Shown piece by piece: positions 35,831 to 45,345 of a stretch of DNA of 64,000 nucleotides. Origin of the DNA: Jeotgalibaca sp. MA1X17-3. Its GTDB lineage: Bacteria; Bacillota; Bacilli; Lactobacillales; Aerococcaceae. The stretch covers positions 1,054,001 to 1,118,000 of the forward strand of contig NZ_CP090983.1 in the NCBI RefSeq assembly GCF_021513155.1. Reading direction: 5' to 3'. How positions within the stretch are numbered: the first letter of the stretch is position 1; each line of letters opens with the position of its first letter. The translations under genes were made by a program, and so were the position numbers. The notes under the pieces were generated by a model. The model was not told where the DNA came from, ran no database searches, and saw nothing but the letters and a program-made list of their open reading frames with translations.

Positions 35831-37653
35831 GAAATGCAGCACCGAAAGTAGTCGTTAAACCCAAAAACTTTTGGGGAACCCTAAGCCGTCTATTGAAATA
35901 TATGTCAGGAAAGCGCTGGGTTTTATTGCTAACAGTAGCTCTATCAGCTGTTGCAACGATTTTACAAGTACTAACTCCACGTATCTTAGGAACTGCTACG
36001 ACCACGATTTATGAAGGTGTAAAACAAGGGATGCAGATTGGTGCAGATGGAGTAAATCGTTTCCCAGTTGATTTTGATCGGATTGGTCAAATTTTATTGT
36101 TAGTGATTACACTTTATGTAATTAATGCTGTTTTGAGCTATTCTTCTCAATTTATTGTAGTACGAGTCGTTCAACAGACGGTCTATCAGATGAGACAGGA
36201 CTTCAAAAATAAAATGTCCCGTGTACCTATTTCTTATTATGATACCCATAGTAATGGTGATATTATGAGTCGTGCAATTAATGATGTTGATAATATTGCT
36301 CGTTCTCTGATCCAGTCTGTTAGTCAATTTATCATGAGTTTTGTACAGTTTTTTGGAATCCTGGTTATGATGTTAATAATTAGTTGGAAACTTAGTTTAG
36401 TCGCATTAATTACGATTCCTTTGAGTGCCCTGATTGTTTCACAAATCGCACCACGGTCTCAAGCGTATTTTAAAGAGCAACAAAAAACATTGGGATTATT
36501 AAATAACCAAATAGAAGAAAATTACTCTGGTCATGCAGAAATTCTTAGTTTCAACCAAGAAGAGCGTGCGATTGAAGAGTTTAGTACTCAAAATGAAGAA
36601 CTTTATCGAGTTTCTTGGAAAGCTCAAGTAGTTTCAGGAATATTAATGCCATTGATGAATATGGTGAAGAATTTAGGTTATGTATTTGTTGCTGTTATCG
36701 GTGGAATTGAAGTAGCTTCAGGCAGATTACCTATAGGGGATGTACAAGCATTTCTTACTTATAACAATCAGTTTTCAGAACCAATGAAGCAATTGTCTAA
36801 TATCTTAAATACGATACAAGCAATCATCGCTTCAGCAGAGCGTATTTTTGAAATGTTAGATGAAGACGAAATGATACAAGAATCTTCAGAAATAGAGCCA
36901 ATTGAAACAACTGATAAAGTTACATTTGAGCATGTACGTTTTGGATACAATGATCAAGATGACTTGATGACTGATTTCAACCTCTCCGTCAAACCAGGTC
37001 AAATGATTGCAATTGTTGGACCTACAGGAGCAGGGAAATCTACACTCATTAATCTTTTGGAACGTTTTTATGATGTTAGAGGTGGAAGTATCAAGCTTAA
37101 TGGTGTAGATACTAGAGACATCAACAGACATGAATTACGAGAACATTTTGCGATGGTGTTACAAGATACTTGGCTCTTTAATGGAACCATCTATGATAAT
37201 ATAAAATATGGTGCCCCATTGGATGCAACCAAAGAGGATATTTGTCAAGCCTCTAAGATTGCTTATGCAGATGAATTTATTCGTACTTTGCCAGAAGGGT
37301 ATGACACGGTACTGAATGAGGATGCTAGCAATATTTCTCAAGGTCAGCGTCAACTATTGACGATTGCAAGAGCATTTGCTAGTAAACCAGAAATTTTAAT
37401 TTTAGATGAAGCAACTTCTAGTGTAGACACACGGACCGAAATTTTAATTCAAAAAGCAATGGAGAAATTGCTTTCTGGAAGAACCAGTTTCGTTGTTGCT
37501 CACCGTTTATCCACCATCCGTGATGCAGATAATATTGTAGTAATGGATAATGGTGATATCGTAGAAACAGGTACCCACGATGAACTCCTAGCCAAAAAAG
37601 GTTTCTATGCAGACTTATATAACAGTCAGTTTGCAGATGTGGAAGCTTCTTAA
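35827..37653 (+). CDS. ABC exporter subunit B (LmrD/EfrB/BmrD-like)
   Basis: 608 residues, overlapping the upstream subunit by 4 nt. Six helices, then an NBD with Walker A GPTGAGKST (about 398-406), Walker B LILDEATSSVD with the catalytic Glu present (about 525-535), and an altered signature NISQGQRQLL in place of SGGQ. The complementary defects (Asp in A, SQGQ in B) imply one competent and one non-competent site in the dimer, as in LmrCD, BmrCD and TM287/288. The N-terminal basic extension is typical of the D subunit. Terminator downstream. Confidence 0.93.
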   Translation: MRNAAPKVVVKPKNFWGTLSRLLKYMSGKRWVLLLTVALSAVATILQVLTPRILGTATTTIYEGVKQGMQIGADGVNRFPVDFDRIGQILLLVITLYVINAVLSYSSQFIVVRVVQQTVYQMRQDFKNKMSRVPISYYDTHSNGDIMSRAINDVDNIARSLIQSVSQFIMSFVQFFGILVMMLIISWKLSLVALITIPLSALIVSQIAPRSQAYFKEQQKTLGLLNNQIEENYSGHAEILSFNQEERAIEEFSTQNEELYRVSWKAQVVSGILMPLMNMVKNLGYVFVAVIGGIEVASGRLPIGDVQAFLTYNNQFSEPMKQLSNILNTIQAIIASAERIFEMLDEDEMIQESSEIEPIETTDKVTFEHVRFGYNDQDDLMTDFNLSVKPGQMIAIVGPTGAGKSTLINLLERFYDVRGGSIKLNGVDTRDINRHELREHFAMVLQDTWLFNGTIYDNIKYGAPLDATKEDICQASKIAYADEFIRTLPEGYDTVLNEDASNISQGQRQLLTIARAFASKPEILILDEATSSVDTRTEILIQKAMEKLLSGRTSFVVAHRLSTIRDADNIVVMDNGDIVETGTHDELLAKKGFYADLYNSQFADVEAS

Positions 37654-37666
37654 AATGAAAGAATGG

Positions 37667-37712
37667 AAGAAAGATTTAAAGAGGGCAACCTGTTTAGATT
37701 CTTTCTTTTTTT
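37667..37712 (+). terminator. Terminator of the ABC exporter operon
   Basis: AGAAAGA-TTTAAA arm pairs imperfectly with TTTAGATTCTTTCT around a GGGCAACC loop, followed by TTTTTTT. Confidence 0.7.
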
Positions 37713-37722
37713 ATGGTTTATG

Positions 37723-37748
37723 TTATACTTGTTATATAACAAGTATAA
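37723..37748. promoter_or_regulatory. 26-bp perfect palindrome before gntR, probable autoregulatory operator
   Basis: Arms TTATACTTGTTAT and ATAACAAGTATAA, without mismatch. It lies 12 nt before the start of a YtrA-type GntR regulator and abuts the ribosome site; YtrA regulators commonly bind palindromes of this type in their own promoters. Confidence 0.75.
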
Positions 37749-37760
37749 AGAGGTGAGGAA

Positions 37761-38148
37761 ATGTTTCTAGAAATTGATCTATCAAGTGAAACACCTATAT
37801 ATATTCAATTAATGTATCAATTAAAAAAAGGAATCATAAATGAGGAGTTGCTACCCGAAGAGAATTTTACCGAGTGTCCGTGTTTTAGCAGGTGATTTAG
37901 GAGTCAACATGCATACGGTTAATAAAGCTTACAATCTCTTAACAGAAGAAGGGATTTTAACAAAAAATCAAAGAGGGTATTCTCTTCAACCTATGGGCTT
38001 AAGAATTCAAACGGAGGAATCAAAAAAACAAATGAAAGAACGCTTGAAAGAATTAATGATTGATGCCTTTGTTTATGGTCTTTCTGAAGAAGACATGAAA
38101 AACTGGCAAATAGAAATGATGGATGAATTAAAAAAGGAGGAAGAATAA
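37761..38148 (+). pseudogene. GntR family regulator, YtrA subfamily, one frameshift
   Basis: The ATG at 37761 with GAGGTGAG upstream starts MFLEIDLSSETPIYIQLMYQ, the standard YtrA N-terminus. The T4 run at 37865-37868 has one base too many: with TTT the frame reads LLPEENLPSVRVLAGDLGVN and the winged helix (MHTVNKAYNLLTEEGIL) continues to about 128 residues. YtrA proteins are short and control adjacent transporter genes. Its stop abuts the next gene with no gap (38148/38149), so it probably regulates the DUF1648 protein. Confidence 0.87.
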
Positions 38149-39260
38149 ATGTGGACCTTTGTACTTTTGATGTTTTTTGTCTTTTTGACGATTGGAATAA
38201 CGACTGGAATTATACCTTTATTTAGTAGACATGCTACTCCTTTTAGTGTGTCCCTTCCAGTAGACTACCTTCAAAAACAATTTGTAGAAATCAGGAAAAA
38301 ACGATATGCCGTTTGGAATATTCTAATGAGCATTTTGTTAGGAGTGCCTCTTTTTATTGCTCCTTATATTGATACCGAACTAAATCAAGAACTTTTCACT
38401 AGTATTTATACAGTAACTGGAACGATTTTTTTAATAGTTTTTTCTTTTGTACTATACTTAAAATATCGGCATGATCTTCTAGAGTGGAAAAAAATGATAC
38501 CAAGAGAAGCTTTTGAAGAGTCAAAGAAAATAGTTGTAGACAGTCAATATCACCAAAAATTAGATACACGTGGAAATTTTTCTATTTTCATTTGGCAATT
38601 ATCTATTATTGTTCTCACGGTTATTTTGACCTATGCATTCTACGAGCAAATTCCTCAAGAGATTCCTATTCATTGGAATACTTCTATGCAAGTAGATCGA
38701 TGGATTGAAAAAAGTCCGTGGAGTGTGTTAATGTTACCAACTATGCAAGTATTATTAATTCCCGTTTTTAATTTCAGTCATTATGCTTTTATTCAATCAA
38801 AACAAAAACTATCTCCTTTAAAACCAGTTGTATCTGCGAAAAAAAGTAGGCTATTTAGAAAAGCTTGGTCTAATTTTTTATGGATGACTGCTATTTTGAC
38901 TCAAATATTTTTCTCTTTCCTAAATATATTTTCTTTGTTTATGAAGGAAAGTCCCTTTTAGCCAATGATGGTTGTAATTATTCTTTACTTAGTAATCATC
39001 TTAGGAACAACAATTTATTTGACCTTTAAGTACGGGCAAGCTGGAGAAAAATTAAAATTAGCAGATGACGATGAAGGACAGGAACGTTACTACGAAGATG
39101 TTGAAGAAGATAAAAAATGGATAGGTGGACTCTTTTATTATGATCCTGAAGACTCTTCTATCTTTGTAGAAAAACGTTTTGGGATTGGCTCAACTCTTAA
39201 TATGGCTCGTTGGCAATCTTGGATGATGATTGCGGGTCTTTTTTGGTTTTATTATTTTAA
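38149..39260 (+). pseudogene. DUF1648/DUF5808 multi-pass membrane protein with an in-frame TAG and a frameshift
   Basis: The frame from ATG 38149 encodes about ten helices in two blocks. A DUF1648 motif (EIPIHWNTSMQVDRWIEKSP) lies near residue 170; TAG at 38959-38961 interrupts the frame, which continues PMMVVIILYLVIILGT into a DUF5808-like part (WIGGLFYYDPEDSSIFVEKR). Near the end the T6 run 39239-39244 appears one base short: adding T gives GLFLVLLF and a stop at 39260, before the terminator, instead of running into it. I therefore read one gene of about 370 residues. Partner of the upstream GntR regulator; role unknown. Confidence 0.7.
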
Positions 39261-39297
39261 CAATTCTCCTTTCTCTTATAATGGAATAGAAAAAATA

Positions 39298-39338
39298 CAA
39301 AAACGTGTATGGAATGATAAATTCCGTACACGTTTTTG
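39298..39338. terminator. Bidirectional terminator between the DUF1648 gene and gatD
   Basis: Stem AAAACGTGTATGGAAT (39300-39315) with ATTCCGTACACGTTTT (39321-39336), one mismatch, with T/A runs on both sides. Confidence 0.9.
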
Positions 39339-39340
39339 TT

Positions 39341-40006
39341 TTATGATTTTGTATTCTTTTGTTGTTGAGTTTTTATTGCCAAGTCTATCATGCGGTCTGC
39401 CAATGAAATATTACGAACAAGTAAAGGCCCATGTAAATAAGAACAGAAAACATTTTTATACCGAGCACCTTCTGTGTCGTCTTCGTTGTTGTTTCCATTT
39501 CCTACTCGTACAATACCAAGAGGTTCAACGTTTTCACCTAAAAAAGTGCGACCATTATGATTTTCAAAACCAGTGTATATTTCACCTGTTTCTTTATCAT
39601 CAATCGTGATATCACCAGTAAATCGCTTATTTTCTTGGTTTAATGTGTAATGATCGAGTGCACCAATTCCTTCAATCCGATTCCCCGCTGCATCCATATA
39701 GTAATGTCCTAACAATTGAAAACCACCACAGATAGCAAGGAAAACACCATTATTTTCAATATACTGCTTTAATGAATCTGCTTTATCTTGGATATCTTTT
39801 GAAACAATGAATTGTTCATAATCCTGTCCACCACCAAAAAAAACGAGATCATAGGCATTTGGATCAAAAGGTTCATGGAGACTAACAATTTCTGTTTCGA
39901 CTTCAATACCTTTTTGGCGGGCACAATATTGAAGCATTAAGAGGTTGCCATTATCCCCATATGTATTTAAGAGGTTGCCATATAAGTGACATATTTTTAG
40001 CTTCAA
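39341..40006 (-). CDS. gatD: Lipid II isoglutaminyl synthase, glutamine amidotransferase subunit GatD
   Basis: 221 residues. A class I glutamine amidotransferase-like protein with GGGQDYEQ (about 58-65) and nucleophile Cys93 in AICGGFQLLGHYY, and a histidine in SYLHGPLL. It releases ammonia for MurT to amidate the alpha-carboxyl of D-Glu in lipid II. It starts at TTG (40004-40006) right after the murT stop with AAAGGATGA upstream, so translation is coupled. Confidence 0.93.
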   Translation of the reverse strand: MKLKICHLYGNLLNTYGDNGNLLMLQYCARQKGIEVETEIVSLHEPFDPNAYDLVFFGGGQDYEQFIVSKDIQDKADSLKQYIENNGVFLAICGGFQLLGHYYMDAAGNRIEGIGALDHYTLNQENKRFTGDITIDDKETGEIYTGFENHNGRTFLGENVEPLGIVRVGNGNNNEDDTEGARYKNVFCSYLHGPLLVRNISLADRMIDLAIKTQQQKNTKS

Positions 40007-41356
40007 TTATTTCATCCTTTCAGCAAGATAGCCTTTTTCAGCTAGCAATTTGCGTATATTTAATACAGCTGTATAAGTAGCCATGATATAAATTTTATCA
40101 GTAGGCGCATCTTGAAGAGAATCTATTAAAATAGATAAGGAGTCAGTTGTTTTTAACTTGTCTTCCTCAATACCGGCTACTTTTAAACGTAAATATAATT
40201 CATCTTTTCTTATTCCACCAACAAACACGGAAGGAATTTCAAATTCAGTAAGGCGTTCAAATTCACCATCCCAAATCCAACTAACATCCGTTCCATCTGC
40301 GGGGCGGTCATTTAAGATAACAGCAAGGGAAAAAGGATCCTTTTCGTAATCCAATAGGGAAATAATTTGATTGAGTCCCACTGGGTTTTTGATAAGATTC
40401 AGAATAATCTTCTTTTCACCAATTTGAATAGTTTCTTGGCGACCAAATTTTTGTTGAGCAGCCGAAAAGCCAGCTTGAATATCATCAGTTGTTAAACCAA
40501 ATTCACGCGCAACAGAGTAGGCTGCTAATGCATTATAAACATTATATAAGCCGGCTACATTAATTTTAAAGGGGTGTCCATCTATTTCGAAAGAAGAAGA
40601 TTGATAGTCCAAATGATCAACAGATGTTACGGCATATTTTAATTCCGGACGATGGAAGTCACAATTTGGACAATAATATTTTCCTAAGTTTGCATAGGTA
40701 TTAAATTTATAATGAAGAATATGTTGACAAGTAGGACAAAGAACTCCATCCGTATTATAATGAGCCATTGTTTCCCCATCTTCTTGATGGTTAAATCCAA
40801 AATAAAGTTGTGGATTTACCATTTCTTTTGAATGGAAAATCGGACTATCTCCATTTGCTAATACAATAGCATCTGGAGCTAAAGCAGCTCCCTCTAACAT
40901 TTTTTGGTAAATGGTATAAATTTCTCCAAAACGATCCATTTGATCGCGGAATACATTTGTATTAACAATAATTTTTGGCTTAATGTATTTTGTCACATAA
41001 ATGAGACTCGCTTCATCAACTTCTAAAACTGCTAATTTTTTATTTCCATGTTTCTTTCCACTATTTTCTAAAAAAGCAGAAATAATTCCTTGTACCATGT
41101 TTGCTCCAGTTGGATTCGTTAAGATATTTTGAAAACGTTGACTTAAAACATGATAGGTAAGGGAAGTAGTTAACGTTTTTCCATTTGTACCCGTTATAAT
41201 CACTACTTCATAATTTTTAGAAAGTTGAGACAATACAGCAGGATCAATTTTAGCTGCCAACTTTCCAGGTAAACTGGTTCCACCTTTTGTAAAGGTCCGT
41301 AATGCCCATTGCGATCCTTTTCCTACTATAAGGGCGACTGTTCCGCGAATGCTCAA
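40007..41356 (-). CDS. murT: Lipid II isoglutaminyl synthase, Mur-ligase-like subunit MurT
   Basis: 449 residues. Mur ligase fold with ATP loop TGTNGKTLT (about residues 56-64), an inserted four-Cys zinc ribbon (CPTC near 205, CPNC near 225), and the C-terminal DUF1727 domain that contacts GatD. It activates the D-Glu carboxylate of lipid II for amidation, needed for proper peptidoglycan cross-linking in many Gram-positives. First gene of the murT-gatD unit, divergent from tdk; AAGGAGAG lies before the ATG. Confidence 0.95.
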   Translation of the reverse strand: MSIRGTVALIVGKGSQWALRTFTKGGTSLPGKLAAKIDPAVLSQLSKNYEVVIITGTNGKTLTTSLTYHVLSQRFQNILTNPTGANMVQGIISAFLENSGKKHGNKKLAVLEVDEASLIYVTKYIKPKIIVNTNVFRDQMDRFGEIYTIYQKMLEGAALAPDAIVLANGDSPIFHSKEMVNPQLYFGFNHQEDGETMAHYNTDGVLCPTCQHILHYKFNTYANLGKYYCPNCDFHRPELKYAVTSVDHLDYQSSSFEIDGHPFKINVAGLYNVYNALAAYSVAREFGLTTDDIQAGFSAAQQKFGRQETIQIGEKKIILNLIKNPVGLNQIISLLDYEKDPFSLAVILNDRPADGTDVSWIWDGEFERLTEFEIPSVFVGGIRKDELYLRLKVAGIEEDKLKTTDSLSILIDSLQDAPTDKIYIMATYTAVLNIRKLLAEKGYLAERMK

Positions 41357-41532
41357 ATAAATCTCTCCTTCTTTAAAATCTCATGGATATCATAGCACAA
41401 AAGATGATAATTCTGAATATAATAGATAAGGAAAGCAACATATTTTTCCAAATCTTTAATGGTTCATAACGAATAAAATGAGTTGATCTTGTTTATCAAT
41501 AGTAATTTATATTAAAAATAGAGTCTCGTTTA

Positions 41533-41561
41533 TTGACTTTATACCCTTTTATTACTATTAT
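41533..41561 (+). promoter_or_regulatory. Promoter upstream of tdk
   Basis: TTGACT (41533-41538) and TATTAT (41556-41561), 17-nt spacing, about 40 nt before the ATG at 41602. It likely drives the tdk-prfA-prmC run. Confidence 0.65.
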
Positions 41562-41601
41562 ATTACAGATAACTACTTTGAAGATAACGGTGGAGGAAGC
41601 G

Positions 41602-42189
41602 ATGGCTCAATTATTTTTTAAATATGGTGCGATGAACAGTGGGAAAACAATTGAGATATTAAAGGTAGCCCACAATTATGAAGAACAAAATAAACCGGTA
41701 CTAATTTTTACTAGCGCCGTGGATAATCGAGATGAAGTTGGATATGTTACTAGTCGAATTGGACTTAGACGAGAAGCCATTCCAGTTTTTGATGATACAG
41801 ATTTATGGCAAGCAGTTAAAAATGCAAAAGAGAAACCGTATTGCATTCTATTGGATGAAGCACAATTTCTCAACAAATCTCATGTCCTTCAATTAGCGAA
41901 GGTAGTCGATGATTTGAGCATTCCTGTAATGGCGTTTGGATTGAAGAATGATTTTACAAATGAATTGTTTGAAGGATCAAAATACTTGCTCCTTTATGCA
42001 GATAAAATAGAAGAATTAAAAACGATTTGTTGGTATTGTCACAAAAAAGCTACGATGAATATGCGGATTCTAAATGGCAAACCAGTTTATGAAGGAGAAC
42101 AGATTCAAATAGGCGGAAATGAAGCCTATATTCCTGTTTGCAGAAAGCACTATTTTTCTCCAGTTCTGCAAGATCCGATTCATAAATAA
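41602..42189 (+). CDS. tdk: Thymidine kinase
   Basis: 195 residues. P-loop GAMNSGKT (about residues 9-16), lid and Walker B DEAQFL (about 90), and a C-terminal zinc site (CWYCHKKA, PVCRKHY). It phosphorylates thymidine in salvage. ATG 41602 follows GGTGGAGGAAG; reading further upstream would run through the promoter. The gene order tdk-prfA-prmC is common in Lactobacillales. Confidence 0.95.
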   Translation: MAQLFFKYGAMNSGKTIEILKVAHNYEEQNKPVLIFTSAVDNRDEVGYVTSRIGLRREAIPVFDDTDLWQAVKNAKEKPYCILLDEAQFLNKSHVLQLAKVVDDLSIPVMAFGLKNDFTNELFEGSKYLLLYADKIEELKTICWYCHKKATMNMRILNGKPVYEGEQIQIGGNEAYIPVCRKHYFSPVLQDPIHK

Positions 42190-42227
42190 TTATTCCGCGA
42201 AATTGAACTTAGAAGGGTTTTGAAAAA

Positions 42228-43307
42228 ATGTTTGATCAACTAGATGCTTTCATTATCCGCTACGAAGAGCTTACAGAATTGTTAAGTGATCCAGAGGTTA
42301 TTGAAGATACAAATCGCCTAATGGAACTTACTAAAGAAGAGTCAGAACTTCGAGGTAAAGTAGCGGTTTTTAGAAAATATAAAAATATAGAAAAAGAAAT
42401 GGAAGAGACACTTGAATTGCTTTCTGAAAACTTAGACGATGAAATGGCTTCTTTAGCAAAAGAAGAGCTTACTTCGTTGAAGAACGAAAAAGAGCAAATG
42501 CAAGAAACTATCAAAGTCATGCTTCTTCCCGAAGATCCAAATGATGGTAAGAATATTATTATGGAAATCCGTGGAGCTGCTGGTGGAGACGAAGCAGCCT
42601 TATTTGCTGGAGATCTATTTGAAATGTATACCAAGTATGCAGAAAATCAAGGTTGGAAAGTAGAAGTAATGGATGCTCACATCACTGGGATCGGTGGCTA
42701 TAAAGAAATTACTTTGATGATTACGGGTCAGAGTGTTTTCTCTAAATTAAAATATGAGAGTGGAGCTCATCGAGTACAACGTGTTCCAGAAACGGAATCA
42801 CAGGGGCGAGTTCATACATCTACATCCACTGTGGTTGTTTTACCAGAGATGGAAGAAGTTGAAATTGATATCGATGAGAAAGATATCCGGGTAGATATTT
42901 ACCATGCAAGTGGAGCGGGAGGACAGCACGTTAACAAAACAGCTTCAGCCGTTCGTTTAACTCACCTTCCAACCGGAATAGCAATAGCGATGCAGGACGA
43001 ACGTTCTCAAATTAAAAACCGTGAGAAAGCAATGAAAATACTACGTGCACGAGTCTATGATAAAATTTCATCTGATGCACAATCCGAATATGATGCAGAT
43101 CGTAAGTCCGCAGTCGGAACGGGAGATCGATCGGAACGAATTCGAACTTATAATTTCCCGCAAAATAGAGTAACTGATCATCGCATTGGCTTGACGATTC
43201 AAAAACTTGATCAAATTTTAAGTGGTAAATTAAATGAAATCATTGATTCACTAATTATTGCAGACCAAACAAAGAAGTTGGAGAAAATAAATAATGGGAC
43301 TAACTAG
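42228..43307 (+). CDS. prfA: Peptide chain release factor 1
   Basis: 359 residues. Recognises UAA and UAG and releases the peptide. The GGQ motif lies near residues 230-232 (ASGAGGQHVNKT), and the stop-codon-reading PxT motif is present (RVPETESQGR). Start has AGAAGGG upstream. Its own stop is TAG (43305-43307), overlapping prmC by 14 nt. prmC, the enzyme methylating the GGQ glutamine, follows immediately. Confidence 0.97.
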   Translation: MFDQLDAFIIRYEELTELLSDPEVIEDTNRLMELTKEESELRGKVAVFRKYKNIEKEMEETLELLSENLDDEMASLAKEELTSLKNEKEQMQETIKVMLLPEDPNDGKNIIMEIRGAAGGDEAALFAGDLFEMYTKYAENQGWKVEVMDAHITGIGGYKEITLMITGQSVFSKLKYESGAHRVQRVPETESQGRVHTSTSTVVVLPEMEEVEIDIDEKDIRVDIYHASGAGGQHVNKTASAVRLTHLPTGIAIAMQDERSQIKNREKAMKILRARVYDKISSDAQSEYDADRKSAVGTGDRSERIRTYNFPQNRVTDHRIGLTIQKLDQILSGKLNEIIDSLIIADQTKKLEKINNGTN

Positions 43308-44142
43308 TACAAAAACCTATCAGAATGTGATTCAACAAGGGGTTCTGTATCTGGAAAAGCATCAAAAACAATCTTTTTTAGCAGAGAGACTAATTATGGA
43401 TCGAATGGATTGGAATCGTACTGACTTACTTCTTCATTTAAAAAAGAAAATGTCAGAACCTGCTTATTTACAATATTTGAAAGATTTAAATGAATTAATA
43501 GAAGGTAAACCTTTGCAATATATTGTTGGGAAAGAGTGGTTCTATGATCTTCCCTTAAAAGTTACTTCAGATACATTGATCCCTCGTCCGGAAACGGAAG
43601 AATTAGTTCATGAAGCATTGAAACAATTAAAAGGAAAAGAAAATTTGAATGTGTTAGATATCGGTACCGGTTCAGGAGCAATTGCGATTGCCATGAAAGC
43701 TAATCGTCCGAACGACGAAGTGACAGCAACAGATATTTCTGAGAAAGCATTACAGGTTGCAGAAGAAAATGCGCTCACTCATCATGTCGACATCCGTTTT
43801 TTACAAGGAGACTTACTGGAACCTGTTTCCTTAGAAATGTTTGATTGTATTTTAAGTAATCCCCCTTATATTAGTCATGACGAAGAGTATTTGATGGATG
43901 AATCCGTACTAAAATACGAACCTCATTCAGCTTTATTTGCAGACCATGAAGGATTAAGTATCTATGAAAAGTTAGCTTATGAACTTCCTTTCTATCTGAA
44001 AACAGATGGGTGCTTGTTTATGGAGATTGGTTTTCAACAAGGGGAACGGTTATCTACATTATACAAACGTGCTTTTCCTGACAAAGAAGTATCAATCTTA
44101 CAAGATAGTAACGGGCAGGATCGAATCTTAATGGTTCTATAG
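43294..44142 (+). CDS. prmC: Release factor glutamine N5-methyltransferase
   Basis: 282 residues. Methylates the glutamine of GGQ in release factors. N-terminal helical domain, then a SAM-dependent methyltransferase with motif I DIGTGSGAIAIAM (about 123-135) and the catalytic NPPYI (about 189-193). The beginning overlaps prfA, with TTGGAGA as ribosome site inside prfA, so expression is coupled. A G-U-containing hairpin with a short T tract (about 44154-44190) follows and may attenuate before sua5. Confidence 0.95.
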   Translation: MGLTSTKTYQNVIQQGVLYLEKHQKQSFLAERLIMDRMDWNRTDLLLHLKKKMSEPAYLQYLKDLNELIEGKPLQYIVGKEWFYDLPLKVTSDTLIPRPETEELVHEALKQLKGKENLNVLDIGTGSGAIAIAMKANRPNDEVTATDISEKALQVAEENALTHHVDIRFLQGDLLEPVSLEMFDCILSNPPYISHDEEYLMDESVLKYEPHSALFADHEGLSIYEKLAYELPFYLKTDGCLFMEIGFQQGERLSTLYKRAFPDKEVSILQDSNGQDRILMVL

Positions 44143-44216
44143 AAATACTCACAAAGAAGTTTGGAGCAACTGCTTCAGACTTTTCTTATGCACAAATGTA
44201 AAGGAGTGAATGTGAA

Positions 44217-45263
44217 ATGGAGACAAAAATATACACATCTCTTACGATTGAAGAAGCTGGTCAAAAGTTACGGGAGGGACAACTGGTTTCTTTTCCTACT
44301 GAAACCGTTTATGGATTAGGAGCACTTGCATCCAATAATGCAGCAGTAAAAGATGTTTATCGAGTAAAAGGAAGACCGAGCGATAATCCTTTAATTGTAC
44401 ATGTTGCTTCAAAGAACATTAAAGAATATGTGGAAGTTGTTTCTGAAGAAGCTTCTCGATTAATGGATGCATTTTAGCCAGGACCACTCACACTTATCTT
44501 AAAAGGAAAAGAAGGAGTATTTGCTCCTACGTTAACAACTAAGCAGGGTACCGTTGCATTAAGGATGCCTAATCAGCCTCTTACCCTGCAGTTGATAGAA
44601 GCAGCTGGATTCCCCCTTGTAGGTCCTAGCGCGAACATTTCAGGCAAGCCAAGTCCGACAACCACTCAACACGTTTTGCATGATTTAAATGGGAAGATTG
44701 CTGGTGTGTTAGAAGGTGGAGCTACAGATATTGGAGTTGAATCAACGGTTCTCGATTTGACTAATGAAAAAGGGCCTGTTATTTTGCGTCCTGGAGCCAT
44801 AACAGCAGAAGAAATTGAAGGTGTTCTCCGCAGGAAAGTTCGTTCGGGAGGAGATCCCAATAATAATGAAGCCCCTATTGCTCCTGGTATGAAGTATACT
44901 CACTACTCTCCTAAACAACCTGTATATATTATGAATGGAGAAAAACAAGATTGGCTTCATTTTATTGAAAAACTCCGATTAAAAAATCAAAGTTTTGGAA
45001 TTCTTGCGTCAGATGAAATGATTGAAATGCTTCAAGAGATAGCTATCAAACAAAAGGAATGGATTTTTTCTTTAGGGAAAAAAGAAACTCCACAACAGGC
45101 GTCTCAACGCTTTTATTCGGGATTACGCTATTTTGACGATAAAGATATCGATTATATTTTAGTAGAAGCCTATCCTAAAAAAGGGATAGGGGAAGCGTTC
45201 ATGAATCGATTGGAAAAAGCTTCTTCAGGAAGTTATCCAACGGGATTAACTACTCCCCTGTAA
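44217..45263 (+). pseudogene. sua5: L-threonylcarbamoyladenylate synthase (Sua5/YwlC), interrupted by in-frame TAG
   Basis: Makes threonylcarbamoyl-AMP for t6A modification of tRNA. The reconstruction is 348 residues, normal for the two-domain Sua5: KEFPTETVYGLG-like substrate loop (SFPTETVYGLGALA), VKGRPSDNPLIVH, SGKPSPTTTQHV, and the C-terminal Sua5 domain (SPKQPVYIMNG onward). TAG at 44475-44477 replaces the tryptophan of the conserved WPGPLT motif, with the frame unbroken on both sides. A single TGG-to-TAG change explains it. Because t6A synthesis is essential or nearly so in most bacteria, I suspect a sequence error. Confidence 0.92.
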
Positions 45264-45345
45264 ACTAAAACGAATATATGCTATACTAAAAACGAATTTT
45301 AATCAAATTTTCATAAAAGGTGTTTAAGACAGGGGATGGGTATGA

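Noticed and set aside
39262..39609. Extension of the DUF5808 part past 39260
   Set aside because: It runs through a strong terminator and antisense to gatD with a basic, domain-free sequence, which is expected for out-of-frame reading after the T6 indel.
38956..44480. TAG reassigned to tryptophan in this organism
   Set aside because: Several intact genes here end with TAG, including prfA (43305-43307) and the PTS IIA gene (32078-32080), and RF1 is intact. Two TAG-at-Trp sites are better explained by error or mutation.
38956..44480. Both amber codons due to base modification at TGGCCA sites
   Set aside because: TGGCCA is present unaltered elsewhere in the window (for example near 48063, 54025 and 59515), so the simple six-base explanation fails; only the longer TTTTGGCCA context remains open.
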